From Alphaproteobacteria bacterium (GTDB lineage: Bacteria; Pseudomonadota; Alphaproteobacteria; UBA6615), in NCBI GenBank assembly GCA_039980135.1, contig JBDXCV010000003.1:620001-684000 (forward strand): 64,000 bases of DNA, written 5' to 3'. A program made the translations under genes and the position numbers. Positions 1-7,785 of this stretch are shown here, piece by piece. The notes below the pieces were generated by a model that was not told the DNA's origin, did not search any database, and saw only the letters and a list, made by a program, of their open reading frames with translations. Within the stretch, counting starts at the first letter, position 1. Each line of letters starts with the position of its first letter.

Positions 1-48
1 CCGGCTGACCAGGAAGCTCGGCACGAACGCCGCCGCGAAGAACCCCAT
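1..48 (-). CDS. Partial membrane protein at left edge
   Basis: A minus-strand frame runs off the left edge. From the ATG at 48 it reads a hydrophobic stretch (MGFFAAAFVPSFLVSR) that resembles a transmembrane helix of an MFS-type carrier, but only 16 residues are visible. The frame stays open further upstream to a possible GTG near 115, so the start is unresolved. It would be divergent from the small gene at 178. Function cannot be assigned. Confidence 0.25.
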   Translation of the reverse strand, partial: MGFFAAAFVPSFLVSR

Positions 49-177
49 ATTGAAAACGAAACCCAAAGGGACCTCACAAGTCGATCCAAACGTGTCACTA
101 GCATACAATGCGCGCACGCGTGGCCGAACCGCATTTCGGCGTTATCTGTGATTTTTCGCTCCCGAGGGAACCGATTT

Positions 178-309
178 ATGGATGAGCAGACAAAAAGCGA
201 AGAGCGGCCCGCTTCGGGCCGGCTGATGCTTGCGGCGGTTCTGACCGTGGTCGGGCTCGGCGCGGCGGCGATGCTGGTTTTGGCCGCGGCGTCGGTCGTA
301 TTCCGCTAG
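178..309 (+). CDS. Small single-pass membrane protein, 43 aa
   Basis: This short frame starts at an ATG preceded by GAGGG about nine bases upstream. The N-terminal 15 residues are charged and hydrophilic (MDEQTKSEERPASGR). They are followed by one roughly 25-residue Ala/Val/Leu-rich helix that reaches almost to the C-terminus (ends VVFR). That is the layout of a tail-anchored or small single-pass inner-membrane protein. Its stop codon overlaps the end of the convergent EamA permease by four bases. I recognise no family. Support is the RBS, the clean topology and the absence of a competing gene on either strand. Confidence 0.5.
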   Translation: MDEQTKSEERPASGRLMLAAVLTVVGLGAAAMLVLAAASVVFR

Positions 310-1199
310 GCGGTCCTGCGGCGCCGTGCGCGGCTTTCGCGGTGCGCGATATAGGTGGCGCTGGCGACGATGATGCCGCCGCCGACCCAGGTCCAGATTT
401 CCGGCTGTTCGCCAAACAACGTCAGGCCCAGTAATGTCGCCCAGACCAGTTGCAGGAACTGGATTGGCTGGGTGACCGTGATGTCAGCCGAGCGAAACGC
501 CTGGGTCAGGGTTACATGGCCCGCTGTGGCGCAGACGGCCGTCGCGAACAACCAGCCCAGTTCGACCAGCGTGGGGGTCCGCCAGACAATCATCGCGGGC
601 GGCAGTAGGGTCAGGGTCACGAAGATCGACAGATAGGCGACGATGGCCGGGCTTGATTCCGTGCGGGTCAGGCGCTTGGCGATCAGGAACGAGCAGGCAA
701 ACAGGGGCGCGGCCACCAGCTGCGCGACCGACCCGATGCTGATTTCCTGGAAACCCGGCTGCAGCACGACAATCGCACCGCCGAAACCGATCAACACAGC
801 GCCGACCCGGTACAGGTGGAGTTTCTCGCCGAGAAACAGTGCCGCGCCGAGCGTGGTGAAGATCGGGGCGGTGAACCCGAGCGCGGTGACCTCGGCGATG
901 GGTATCTTCGCCATCGCGAAGAACCAGAGCATTACGCCGATCCCATGGATGAGGCCGCGCACCGCATACAGTCCCATGGTGTTTCGGTCGCGGATGAAAT
1001 ACCCGACCTTGAAGAACACCGGCGCCAGCAGCAGCAAGCCGAACACGTAGCGGATGAATGCGGCCTGAACCGCGCTCATGTCCGTGCCCAGATGGCGCAC
1101 GATCCCGGTGACCGCCACGAACAGGACGCCGGTCGTCGCCATCCAGAAGATGCCGCGGAGGTTTCCGTTGATACGCGAACCCGCGTCGCTGACCGACAT
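306..1199 (-). CDS. EamA/DMT-family permease
   Basis: A 297-residue polytopic inner-membrane protein with about ten hydrophobic segments arranged as two EamA repeats, the usual architecture and length of drug/metabolite transporter (DMT) superfamily exporters. The N-terminal repeat contains a typical RY..G-type segment (AAFIRYVFGLLLL) and an internal GE preceding a basic loop (FLGEKLHLYR). The second repeat ends in a short basic tail (RESRARRRRTA), consistent with a cytoplasmic C-terminus. Substrate cannot be read from sequence; members export amino acids, purines or drugs. It stands alone, separated by 9 bases from the next minus-strand gene upstream, and is one of five EamA paralogues in this window. 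Confidence 0.88.
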   Translation of the reverse strand: MSVSDAGSRINGNLRGIFWMATTGVLFVAVTGIVRHLGTDMSAVQAAFIRYVFGLLLLAPVFFKVGYFIRDRNTMGLYAVRGLIHGIGVMLWFFAMAKIPIAEVTALGFTAPIFTTLGAALFLGEKLHLYRVGAVLIGFGGAIVVLQPGFQEISIGSVAQLVAAPLFACSFLIAKRLTRTESSPAIVAYLSIFVTLTLLPPAMIVWRTPTLVELGWLFATAVCATAGHVTLTQAFRSADITVTQPIQFLQLVWATLLGLTLFGEQPEIWTWVGGGIIVASATYIAHRESRARRRRTA

Positions 1200-1208
1200 C
1201 GCGTTGGG

Positions 1209-1574
1209 TCAGGATGGCCGCGACGCGTGGCCGATGGTCACGAAGGCCTGCAATATCAACAACAGCGACAGGACGAAGACCGGGCCGTCGGGTGCGTTGG
1301 TGCGGCCGCCGACGAACGCGTTTGCGGCCAGTCCCACGACCCCGATGACCAGCGCGACCAGTGCTGCACGTTTCAGGAGGCGGGCCTGGTCATGGGTCGG
1401 CCGGATGAGTTGTCGCCAGGTGACTACCGAGGTGCCGATCACCAGTACGGCGACCGTGGCACGGGCCGAGCGCCAGATGGTGAGGCCGTCATCGCCGGTC
1501 ACGGACAGATAGATCGTGTACAGGGCGCCGAGCCCGGTCAGGCTCGCGATCAGGAGGAGTGCAGCGCGGTTCAT
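1209..1574 (-). CDS. Hypothetical four-helix membrane protein
   Basis: A 121-residue protein starting MNRAALLLIASL. The frame stays open further upstream, but that part overlaps the preceding gene, so the ATG at 1574 is chosen. Hydrophobic segments lie at about residues 4-22, 38-52, 70-88 and 96-115, with basic connecting loops (WRSAR, TWRQLIRPTHDQARLLKR). It follows the PAS-like gene by 28 bases on the same strand and is probably the last gene of the parA-RHH-PAS transcription unit. No family is recognised. Confidence 0.6.
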   Translation of the reverse strand: MNRAALLLIASLTGLGALYTIYLSVTGDDGLTIWRSARATVAVLVIGTSVVTWRQLIRPTHDQARLLKRAALVALVIGVVGLAANAFVGGRTNAPDGPVFVLSLLLILQAFVTIGHASRPS

Positions 1575-1602
1575 ACCCGCGTCATAGCACGGGCGAATGC
1601 GC

Positions 1603-2418
1603 TTATCGTCCGAAAAGCCGTTTGATCCCGGTGCGGTCGCGCGGCGGCAGGCTGTGTTCTGCGTCGATCTCGCCTTCAACCACCCGGTCGTCGACGCGAT
1701 ACAAATGACAAAGCACATGGTCGACGCCCGTCTCGGCACCGAAGGGAAGCGCGATCACGCCGCAATTGATCGGGCCGGCGCCCGTGGGTACCGCGTCGGT
1801 TTCGTGGACCGGCCCACCGGTGATCACCACTTCGCGTCCCAGGCCGACGATCCAGTCGACGGTCATGGCATCGATGGGGATCGCGGATGTGGGGCCGCCG
1901 GCGGTCGGCGCGAACATATGTGCGACCTCCAGCCCGGGGCGGCGGCCGCCCTCGGTCACCCGTAAAAGAAGACTGTTGGGCCATTGTCCGGCGATCGTGA
2001 CCGGGTCGACATCGGACATGTTCGGGCGCAGGCGGTCGGCTGCCAGATGTTCCCAGAGATCGATCATGGCCGACGGCGCCACATGGGCATGCCGGCGTGC
2101 GGCGGCCCCCGTCGTTTCGAGAGTTTGAGTTTGCGCAGAGGGAAAGGCCCGGCGTGGCGCGGACGGGGTAGTGTCGGCGCATAGTTCGATGACGGTGGAG
2201 GTGTCGGCCTTGTCGGGAATCGTCGTCGGGTCGGTTTGCGCTATCTCGGCACACGCGGTCTCGGCATGTGCGCTCTTGGCATGTGCGGTCTCGACGTGGA
2301 CGGCTGGCATGGTGCGGCGGGCGGCATGCCGGATAGACACCCGGGTCAGCGACGCGGCGGGTGCCCGGGGGTCGGTTTTCGCGCCATCGGCGCGCGCTGT
2401 CTGATCATGCTCGGTCAT
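1603..2418 (-). CDS. PAS-like (PF07310-type) domain protein with low-complexity N-terminus
   Basis: A 271-residue protein. The ATG at 2418 follows a strong GGGGAG six to seven bases upstream. Residues 1-120 are low-complexity, Ala/Thr/Asp-rich, with a short five-residue tandem repeat. From about residue 120 the protein resembles the alphaproteobacterial PAS family PF07310: a helix IDLWEHLAADRL, the hallmark N-MSDVDP turn, a strand NSLLLRV, and a late strand CGVIALPFG before VLCHLYRV. The family is linked to regulation but has no well-defined ligand. It lies 56 bases downstream of the ribbon-helix-helix gene on the same strand, suggesting co-transcription with the ParA system. Domain assignment is by pattern and moderately secure. 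Confidence 0.6.
   Translation of the reverse strand: MTEHDQTARADGAKTDPRAPAASLTRVSIRHAARRTMPAVHVETAHAKSAHAETACAEIAQTDPTTIPDKADTSTVIELCADTTPSAPRRAFPSAQTQTLETTGAAARRHAHVAPSAMIDLWEHLAADRLRPNMSDVDPVTIAGQWPNSLLLRVTEGGRRPGLEVAHMFAPTAGGPTSAIPIDAMTVDWIVGLGREVVITGGPVHETDAVPTGAGPINCGVIALPFGAETGVDHVLCHLYRVDDRVVEGEIDAEHSLPPRDRTGIKRLFGR
2239..2298 (-). repeat. Four 15-bp tandem repeats inside the PAS-like gene
   Basis: Four consecutive 15-base units encode the pentapeptides HVETA, HAKSA, HAETA and CAEIA on the minus strand. The units differ by a few substitutions and sit in the disordered N-terminal region of the PAS-like protein, so copy-number change would be in-frame. Confidence 0.7.
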
Positions 2419-2474
2419 TATCTGCTCCCCATCGCCAGCAGTTGCGCTCTCATGTCCGGACGTCTGCGCGGGTT

Positions 2475-2927
2475 TCAAAGAAGCGGCCGCCGGGTCGCGG
2501 AATCGGCGTATACCGGCGGCGCACCGGCACACGCATGGTGTGTGCCGTTCGGCTGCCCGGCGCTTTGGGGCGGCGCTTGGGCGGGCGTATGACCCGTTCG
2601 GGCGAGCAGGGCGTCGAGTGCTTCTGTGAGCAATCGCTGCCGGCTGACGTTCCGCGCCTCGGCCGCACGGCAGAATGCGCTGTGGCGGGTCGTGTCTATC
2701 CGGAACGTGAATTTCCGCTTCTCGGTTGCGGCCGGCCCGGTCAGACGGGCGGCGCGTGGCGGCTGTAACCGGCTCCGCGCGATGTTCGCCGCCGATTGCG
2801 GCACTGTCATGTGCAGGTTGATCGCAGGAAGCAGGATCGTCCGGCGCGCGTGAAATCGTGCCGCGTCGCCGGGATGAGTCGCGGCGGGGACCGCAGCACC
2901 TTTCCGCACCAGGAGTGGGTCGCTCAT
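2475..2927 (-). CDS. Ribbon-helix-helix protein partnered with ParA
   Basis: A 150-residue protein. Its ATG at 2927 overlaps the parA stop in an ATGA, so it is translationally coupled to the ATPase. Residues about 70-115 form a CopG/ParG-like ribbon-helix-helix: a basic strand KRKFTFRID followed by helices AFCRAAEARN and RQRLLTEALDALLA. The rest is Pro/Arg-rich and probably unstructured, including an N-terminal tail typical of proteins that stimulate ParA ATPases. The likely role is DNA or cargo adaptor for the adjacent ParA, equivalent to ParG-type centromere-binding proteins. No centromere-like iterons were identified near it, so chromosomal cargo positioning is also possible. Confidence 0.7.
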   Translation of the reverse strand: MSDPLLVRKGAAVPAATHPGDAARFHARRTILLPAINLHMTVPQSAANIARSRLQPPRAARLTGPAATEKRKFTFRIDTTRHSAFCRAAEARNVSRQRLLTEALDALLARTGHTPAQAPPQSAGQPNGTHHACAGAPPVYADSATRRPLL

Positions 2928-3631
2928 GACGCGCCGTTCCAGCGCGTTTCGCCGTTTGCGCGGCCAGGCGCCAGGCGGGTGAATCCGTCGGAGATTATTG
3001 TCGGGCGGCTGCGTTGGGTCAGGCGGCCGTCGAGATAGCCCCAAAGGTCCGAAATCTCTTCCGCGGACTTTCCCGCACGGGGCAGCTCCATCACGGTCCG
3101 CCCGTCGATCATGCTGGCCGCGAAATCGGTTCGTTGATGGATCGTGACCGGGGCGACCGTGCCATGCTGAGACAGAACCACCGCCGCCTCGCCAGTGATG
3201 CGCGCGCGTGGGTTGGCGGCATTGATGACGAAGACGAGCGGCTTGGCGGCGGATTCCACCATGGCGATGGTCGTGCCGGCGGCGCGCAGGTCATGGGGGC
3301 TGGGACGGGTCGGGATAACGATGAGATCGGACAGCGCGATGACCTGCTCGATCATGTCGGTGATGGCCGGCGGCGTGTCGACGATCACCTGATTGAAACC
3401 CAGGTCGCGCGCCCGCGCCAGATCCGTGTTCAGCGTTGCGACCGAGGCGCGCAGGAACGCCGGTGTCGAGGCCTGCCGCTCGTTCCACCAGTCGGTCAGG
3501 CTGCCCTGCGGATCGGTGTCGATCACCGCGACGGGGCCCGCACCGGCGGCCTGGGCCGCGACGGCGAGATGTCCGGCGAGCGTGGTCTTGCCGGAACCGC
3601 CTTTTTGAGAGGTCAGTGCGAGAATATTCAT
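2924..3631 (-). CDS. ParA-family partition/positioning ATPase
   Basis: A 235-residue deviant-Walker ATPase. Walker A is at residues 9-17 (QKGGSGKTT, with the signature first lysine), switch I is IDTDPQGSL near 38-46, and the switch II/Walker B region is QVIVDTPPA near 80-90. Such ATPases bind DNA nonspecifically as ATP dimers and move plasmids, chromosomes or protein clusters. Length fits small type Ib-like or orphan ParA proteins without an N-terminal DNA-binding domain. The downstream overlapping gene encodes a ribbon-helix-helix protein, and a PAS-like gene follows. No replication gene is nearby, so a chromosomal positioning role is as likely as a plasmid remnant. Confidence 0.9.
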   Translation of the reverse strand: MNILALTSQKGGSGKTTLAGHLAVAAQAAGAGPVAVIDTDPQGSLTDWWNERQASTPAFLRASVATLNTDLARARDLGFNQVIVDTPPAITDMIEQVIALSDLIVIPTRPSPHDLRAAGTTIAMVESAAKPLVFVINAANPRARITGEAAVVLSQHGTVAPVTIHQRTDFAASMIDGRTVMELPRAGKSAEEISDLWGYLDGRLTQRSRPTIISDGFTRLAPGRANGETRWNGAS

Positions 3632-3962
3632 GGAGACCTCCGGGTCGATCTACGGGGCCCAAACTCGGGGCATGTTCGAAGCGGAGGCTAGATTCCGGAG
3701 GGCCCGATCGCCAAGCGGCATTGGATAAACATGATCCTGTCTTTGATCGAAAAACGCTGATTGTTCCGTTGTTTCATCGATGCAAAGTCAATCGATTTTT
3801 GGCGTGATCCGCGTTCCTTATCGAACATGTTGCCGCCCACGGTTTCGCCCCGGCCGGGAGTGGCTCCGGCCTCGCACCGTCGCTATTGTGGGCACACGGA
3901 AGAATACGGGCGGCGCGATGAGTGCCGCTTCGCCGGAACGGAACAGCAAGGGAGGATCAGTG
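3632..3962. other. Divergent intergenic region, parA / cupin
   Basis: About 330 bases separate the divergent parA and cupin genes. The middle part (about 3725-3805) is clearly AT-richer than its surroundings and contains several ATCGAT-type elements, so it probably holds both promoters. No convincing gene, tRNA or iteron array is seen. Confidence 0.4.
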
Positions 3963-4364
3963 ATGGCAAATGCCGAAACCAAGACGGAGGGCGCCTACAA
4001 GGCCGGCAATGGCGCGTATGTGTTCGACGTCGACAAGTTGCAGGGGCTCGATGCCGGGCCGGGATACGCCGAGACCTTCGGACCTGTGGTCGAGGGAGAG
4101 CTGACCCAGGTCGGGGTCATGACCCTGCCCGCCGGTCAGACCTCCGCGCCGCACATGCACCCGAACGAACAGTGGATCTACCTGCTGCAGGGGCATTTGC
4201 ATGCCACGGTCGACGGTCAGGAGTCCGATGTCGGCCCCGGTCAGCTGATCTATATTCCGGCGAACACCGTGCACTCGGTCACGATCTCGCCGGACGAGGA
4301 CTGCCACTTCTTCACATGCAAGGACCTGCGTAGCGGGATCGCCGGAACGCCTGTCGGCAGTTGA
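3963..4364 (+). CDS. Single-domain cupin protein
   Basis: A 133-residue protein. The ATG at 3963 is preceded by GGGAGG seven bases upstream, which rules out the longer open frame. Cupin motif 1 is visible as the metal-binding pair in PHMHPNEQWIYLLQG with the downstream Glu/Gln, and motif 2 as IYIPANTVHSV, forming one conserved beta-barrel. Metal ligands would be the two histidines of HMH, the following glutamate and the motif-2 histidine. The reaction cannot be deduced: such proteins include dioxygenases, isomerases and sensors. It converges with the DUF1330 gene. Confidence 0.85.
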   Translation: MANAETKTEGAYKAGNGAYVFDVDKLQGLDAGPGYAETFGPVVEGELTQVGVMTLPAGQTSAPHMHPNEQWIYLLQGHLHATVDGQESDVGPGQLIYIPANTVHSVTISPDEDCHFFTCKDLRSGIAGTPVGS

Positions 4365-4365
4365 T

Positions 4366-4380
4366 GGCGCGGGGCGCGCC
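4366..4380. terminator. GC-rich hairpin between convergent genes
   Basis: A perfect 6-bp stem GGCGCG/CGCGCC with a GGG loop lies exactly between the convergent stops of the cupin and DUF1330 genes. There is no T-run, so it is only a possible bidirectional attenuating hairpin. Confidence 0.25.
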
Positions 4381-4671
4381 CTAGAGCGCGTCGAACATCA
4401 GCACCGGACCGGTCGAACCGTCATTGCGCGACGCCAGCCAGGGTTTGTACTCAGGATCCGCGTACAGGGCCTCGACTGAGGCCTGGTCGGGGAACTCGAG
4501 GAGGACAACGACGTTTGGGGCGTCGCCGTCGCCCTCCATTTTCCGGACATCGGGAGTCTGGGCGAGGTAGCGTCCGCCATGCTTGGCGACCAACGCATGG
4601 ACGGGTGGTCCATAGGCCTCGATCCAGGACGGGTCGGTGATGGTCAACGCGGCTGTGACGTAGGTGGTCAT
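4381..4671 (-). CDS. DUF1330 family protein
   Basis: A 96-residue ferredoxin-like alpha/beta barrel protein of the DUF1330 family, related to dimeric antibiotic-biosynthesis-monooxygenase folds. Typical features are the N-terminal strand YVTAALTITDP, the conserved HGGRYLAQ turn, and VVLLEFPDQASVEALYADPEY followed by a helix. The ATG at 4671 has AGGGGA upstream. Enzymatic function is unknown for most members. It precedes, divergently, a catabolic gene cluster for a possible aromatic or carnitine-like substrate. Confidence 0.85.
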   Translation of the reverse strand: MTTYVTAALTITDPSWIEAYGPPVHALVAKHGGRYLAQTPDVRKMEGDGDAPNVVVLLEFPDQASVEALYADPEYKPWLASRNDGSTGPVLMFDAL

Positions 4672-4801
4672 GCTGTTTCCCCTGCTGTATGGCGCTCGAC
4701 GGCGCGGCATTGCATCATTGTAGCAGGCGGCGCAAAACTGCCCCACCGCGGGCGCGCTGTCGGCGTCGACAAATATCAAGCCGTAAATGCCGGAGAGAGA
4801 C

Positions 4802-5740
4802 ATGGAACGATCAAATATTTCCACCGTCGGGATTGTCGGCGCCGGTACCATCGGTTCTTCATGGGCGGCGTATTTTCTGGCGCAGGGGCTGAAAGTCCGA
4901 TGCTGGGACCCGCTCGACGGCTATGCCGAGAATGTGACGTCGTTTGTGGTGCGGGCCTGGCCGCTGATGACCGAGTTGGGCCTCGCCGACGGCGCGTCGC
5001 TGGACAACCTTTCCTGCCATGACCGGATCACCGAGGCGCTGGACGGGGTGCAATTCGTCCAGGAAAGCGGCCCGGAAGACTCGGAGATCAAGGCGCGCTT
5101 GATGGCCGAAATCGACCGGGACATTCCTGAAGACGTCGTGATTTCGTCGAGTTCCACGGCCTTGCCTGTGTCGGAGTATCAGCATCTGGCGGCCCATCCC
5201 GGCCGCATCGTGCTCGGGCATCCGTTCAACCCGCCCCATCTGATGCCTGTGGTCGAGGTCGGCGGCGGCAAGCAGACCGAGACCTGGGCCGTCGACCGGG
5301 CGATGGAATTCTATGACGCGGTCGGCAAGACGCCGATCCGGCTGCGTGCGGAAATTCCGGGTCATCTGGTCAACCGGCTGCAGGCTGCGCTCTATCGCGA
5401 GGCGGTCTATCTGGTGGCGGAGGGCTATGCCTCGGTCGAGGATATCGACAAGGCGATCACCGGCGGTCCCGGCCTGCGCTGGGCCTTTATGGGGCCACAC
5501 ATGACCTATCATCTCGGCGGCGGAGACGGGGGCATCCGGCGCTATCTCGAGAATCTCGGGCCGAGCCAGGAACGCCGCTGGGCCGCACTGGGCGACCCCA
5601 AACTCACCGATGATGTGAAACAGAAGATCATCGACGGGGTCGATGCGGAGGCCCATGGCCGCTCGATCGGCGAATTGGCCGCGGACCGGGACGCAACCCT
5701 GTTGAAGCTGCTCAAGGCGCTCGGCAAAACTGAAGACTAG
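4802..5740 (+). CDS. L-carnitine dehydrogenase-like 3-hydroxyacyl dehydrogenase
   Basis: A 312-residue NAD-dependent dehydrogenase of the 3-hydroxyacyl-CoA dehydrogenase superfamily. The Rossmann motif is near the N-terminus (VGIVGAGTIGSSWAAYF), followed by QESGPED, ISSSSTALP, and the catalytic His region LGHPFNPPHLMPVVEV. The C-terminal helical domain (GLRWAFMGPHMTYHLGGG) closely matches L-carnitine dehydrogenases and L-gulonate 3-dehydrogenases rather than fatty-acid enzymes. The ATG at 4802 follows GGAGAG; the ATG 15 bases earlier lacks an RBS. It starts a plus-strand cluster with an OYE, an IclR regulator and a thioesterase fusion, consistent with catabolism of a hydroxyacid. Exact substrate is undetermined. 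Confidence 0.8.
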   Translation: MERSNISTVGIVGAGTIGSSWAAYFLAQGLKVRCWDPLDGYAENVTSFVVRAWPLMTELGLADGASLDNLSCHDRITEALDGVQFVQESGPEDSEIKARLMAEIDRDIPEDVVISSSSTALPVSEYQHLAAHPGRIVLGHPFNPPHLMPVVEVGGGKQTETWAVDRAMEFYDAVGKTPIRLRAEIPGHLVNRLQAALYREAVYLVAEGYASVEDIDKAITGGPGLRWAFMGPHMTYHLGGGDGGIRRYLENLGPSQERRWAALGDPKLTDDVKQKIIDGVDAEAHGRSIGELAADRDATLLKLLKALGKTED

Positions 5741-5776
5741 GGCCTCTGCCACGGTTGGTTTTCCAAGGAGTATTCC

Positions 5777-6937
5777 ATGTCCACGACCGAGCCATCATCC
5801 GCGTCGTTGTTTTCGCCGTTCGATATTCGTGGCGCCCGGTTTCGCAACCGGATCGTGATTTCGCCAATGTGCACCTATTCGGCGCAGGACGGCATGGCGA
5901 GCGACTGGCATCTCGTGCATCTGGGCAAGTTCGCGCTCGGCGGCGCGGCGGCCGTATTTACGGAAGCTGCCGCCGTGGAACCGCGCGGCCGGATCACCCA
6001 TGGCGATCTGGGCATCTGGTCGACCGACCACGCCGCTGCCCTGAAACCGGTAACGTCGTTCCTGCGCCGGAACGGCGCGCTGCCCGCAATCCAGATCGCC
6101 CACGCCGGACGCAAGGCGAGCATGCAGCGCCCCTGGCACGGCAACGGGCCGCTCAATGATGGCGATCGGGCGCGGGGCGAGGATAATTGGGATATCGTCG
6201 CGGCCAGCGCCGAACCCGTCAAGGACGGCTGGCTGACGCCGACGGAACTGTCGCTTCCCGAGATCGAGGATATACAGGCGAGCTTCGCGACCGCCGCCGG
6301 ACATGCAGTGGCCGCCGGGTTCGAGGTACTGGAGATCCATTCCGCGCATGGTTACCTCGCCCATTCATTCCTCTCGCCATTGTCGAACCATAGAAACGAT
6401 GCCTATGGCGGTGACCTGGCGGGGCGCATGCGGTTCACGCTGGAAACCGCCGAGAGGGTTCGTGCGGTCTGGCCCGACGACAAGCCCCTGTTTGTTCGTA
6501 TTTCTGCGGTCGATGCGGATGGCAGTGGGGAAGGCTGGCAGCTCGATGATTCCGTCGCTCTGGCGGGTGAACTGAAGGCGCGCGGGGTCGACGTGGTGGA
6601 TTGCTCCTCGGGAGGCATCGCCGGGCTGGCGACAGCTGCGCTCGGGCCGCGGGGGCAGGGATTTCGCGGGCCCTATGGGTCGCGGATACGCGACGAGGCG
6701 GGTGTATCGACGATGGTTGTCGGGCTCGTGCTCGACGCGGCAGTCGCCAAGGATCTTGTGGCCTCCGGGGCGGCAGACCTCGTTGCCGTCGGCCGCGAAG
6801 TCCTCTACAACCCCAATTGGCCCCATCATGTGGCGCATGAACTGGGTGCGGATCCGGACTATGCGGCCTGGCCCGAGCAATATGGCTGGTGGTTGGTGCG
6901 CCGCGAACCCCTGCTGCAGGCCGCGCGTGATGATTGA
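5777..6937 (+). CDS. Old Yellow Enzyme family oxidoreductase (YqjM-like)
   Basis: A 386-residue FMN-dependent NAD(P)H:flavin oxidoreductase. The thermophilic-like/YqjM subgroup is indicated by the N-terminal ISPMCTYSAQDG, where the cysteine tunes FMN potential, and by a conserved Q-x-x-HAGRKAS segment. The substrate-binding pair is in EIHSAHGYL, and SPLSNHRNDAYGG is the family signature. Such TIM-barrel enzymes reduce activated alkenes (enones, maleimides, nitro-compounds). AAGGAG lies upstream of the ATG at 5777. It sits 36 bases after the carnitine-dehydrogenase-like gene and just before the IclR gene, so all probably form one unit. Confidence 0.9.
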   Translation: MSTTEPSSASLFSPFDIRGARFRNRIVISPMCTYSAQDGMASDWHLVHLGKFALGGAAAVFTEAAAVEPRGRITHGDLGIWSTDHAAALKPVTSFLRRNGALPAIQIAHAGRKASMQRPWHGNGPLNDGDRARGEDNWDIVAASAEPVKDGWLTPTELSLPEIEDIQASFATAAGHAVAAGFEVLEIHSAHGYLAHSFLSPLSNHRNDAYGGDLAGRMRFTLETAERVRAVWPDDKPLFVRISAVDADGSGEGWQLDDSVALAGELKARGVDVVDCSSGGIAGLATAALGPRGQGFRGPYGSRIRDEAGVSTMVVGLVLDAAVAKDLVASGAADLVAVGREVLYNPNWPHHVAHELGADPDYAAWPEQYGWWLVRREPLLQAARDD

Positions 6938-6951
6938 CCGCGTCAGCTGAT

Positions 6952-7740
6952 ATGACGGAAGCCCGCTACCAGAACCAGTCGGCGGAACGCAGTTTTGCGA
7001 TCCTCGAATGTGTGGATGCGGCCGAGAACCCGGTCCCTCTGGCCGTCATCGCGCGCGAGACCGGCCTCAATCGGGCGACTGTATTTCGGATGCTCGCGGT
7101 GCTGACCCGAATGGGCTGGATCTACAAGAATGAAACCGACGCCACCTATGCGCTCGGGCATAAGGCGTTTGCGCTGGGACGCCGGCGAAATCATCTCGAA
7201 ACCATCGTTCATCATGCACGGCCGTTTATTCGCCGCCTCGCCCGGGACCTGGAGGAGACGGTGCAACTCGCGGCGCTCGAGGGCCCGCAGATCGTCTATT
7301 GCGACAAGGTCGTGCCGCCGGATGGACATTCGGTATCGACCGCCGTTGGCATGCGTCTCGATGCCCACGCAACCGGTGCGGGGAAAGCCATGCTCACCTG
7401 GCTGGCTCCGGACGAGGTGCGCGATCTCTATCGCCAGCATCCGCCAGTCGGCCACACGCCGCGCACGATCACGATTGTCGATGCGTTGGTGCGCGAACTG
7501 GAGGTGATCCGGCTGCAGGGATATGCCGTGGATGAAGGCGAGATGATCCCGGGGCTCGCCTGTGTCGCGGCACCGGTCCTGAACACACTGGGGCGCGCGG
7601 TCGCAGCGCTCTCTGTTTCGGCCCCCGCTTCCGGATTCGATCCGGCGCGTGTCGCCCGGTTGGCCGGTCGGCTGACCGCGACAGCGACGGAACTATCCGA
7701 TTATATTGCCGATCACGATTCACGAACCGACAGCCGCTGA
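6952..7740 (+). CDS. IclR-family transcriptional regulator
   Basis: A 262-residue regulator with an N-terminal winged helix-turn-helix (about residues 10-70; LAVIARETGLNRATVFRMLAVL as recognition unit, with TYALGHKAFALG closing the wing). The C-terminal effector domain is IclR-like (SVSTAVGMRLDAHATGAGKA; later YAVDEGEMIPGLACVAAP). IclR proteins bind small organic acids or aromatics and control adjacent catabolic genes. The ATG at 6952 is preferred to an upstream in-frame TTG at 6934 that overlaps the OYE stop; neither has a strong RBS. It is likely the regulator of the 4802-8844 cluster. Confidence 0.88.
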   Translation: MTEARYQNQSAERSFAILECVDAAENPVPLAVIARETGLNRATVFRMLAVLTRMGWIYKNETDATYALGHKAFALGRRRNHLETIVHHARPFIRRLARDLEETVQLAALEGPQIVYCDKVVPPDGHSVSTAVGMRLDAHATGAGKAMLTWLAPDEVRDLYRQHPPVGHTPRTITIVDALVRELEVIRLQGYAVDEGEMIPGLACVAAPVLNTLGRAVAALSVSAPASGFDPARVARLAGRLTATATELSDYIADHDSRTDSR

Positions 7741-7785
7741 GCGCGCGTAGCGCGCCACAAAGAGTATTTTTCTCAAGGGGACAGC

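Noticed and set aside
7741-7755. GCGCG-CGTAG-CGCGC hairpin after the IclR gene
   Set aside because: Short stem with no adjacent T-run; too weak to call a terminator, though a T-stretch lies further on.
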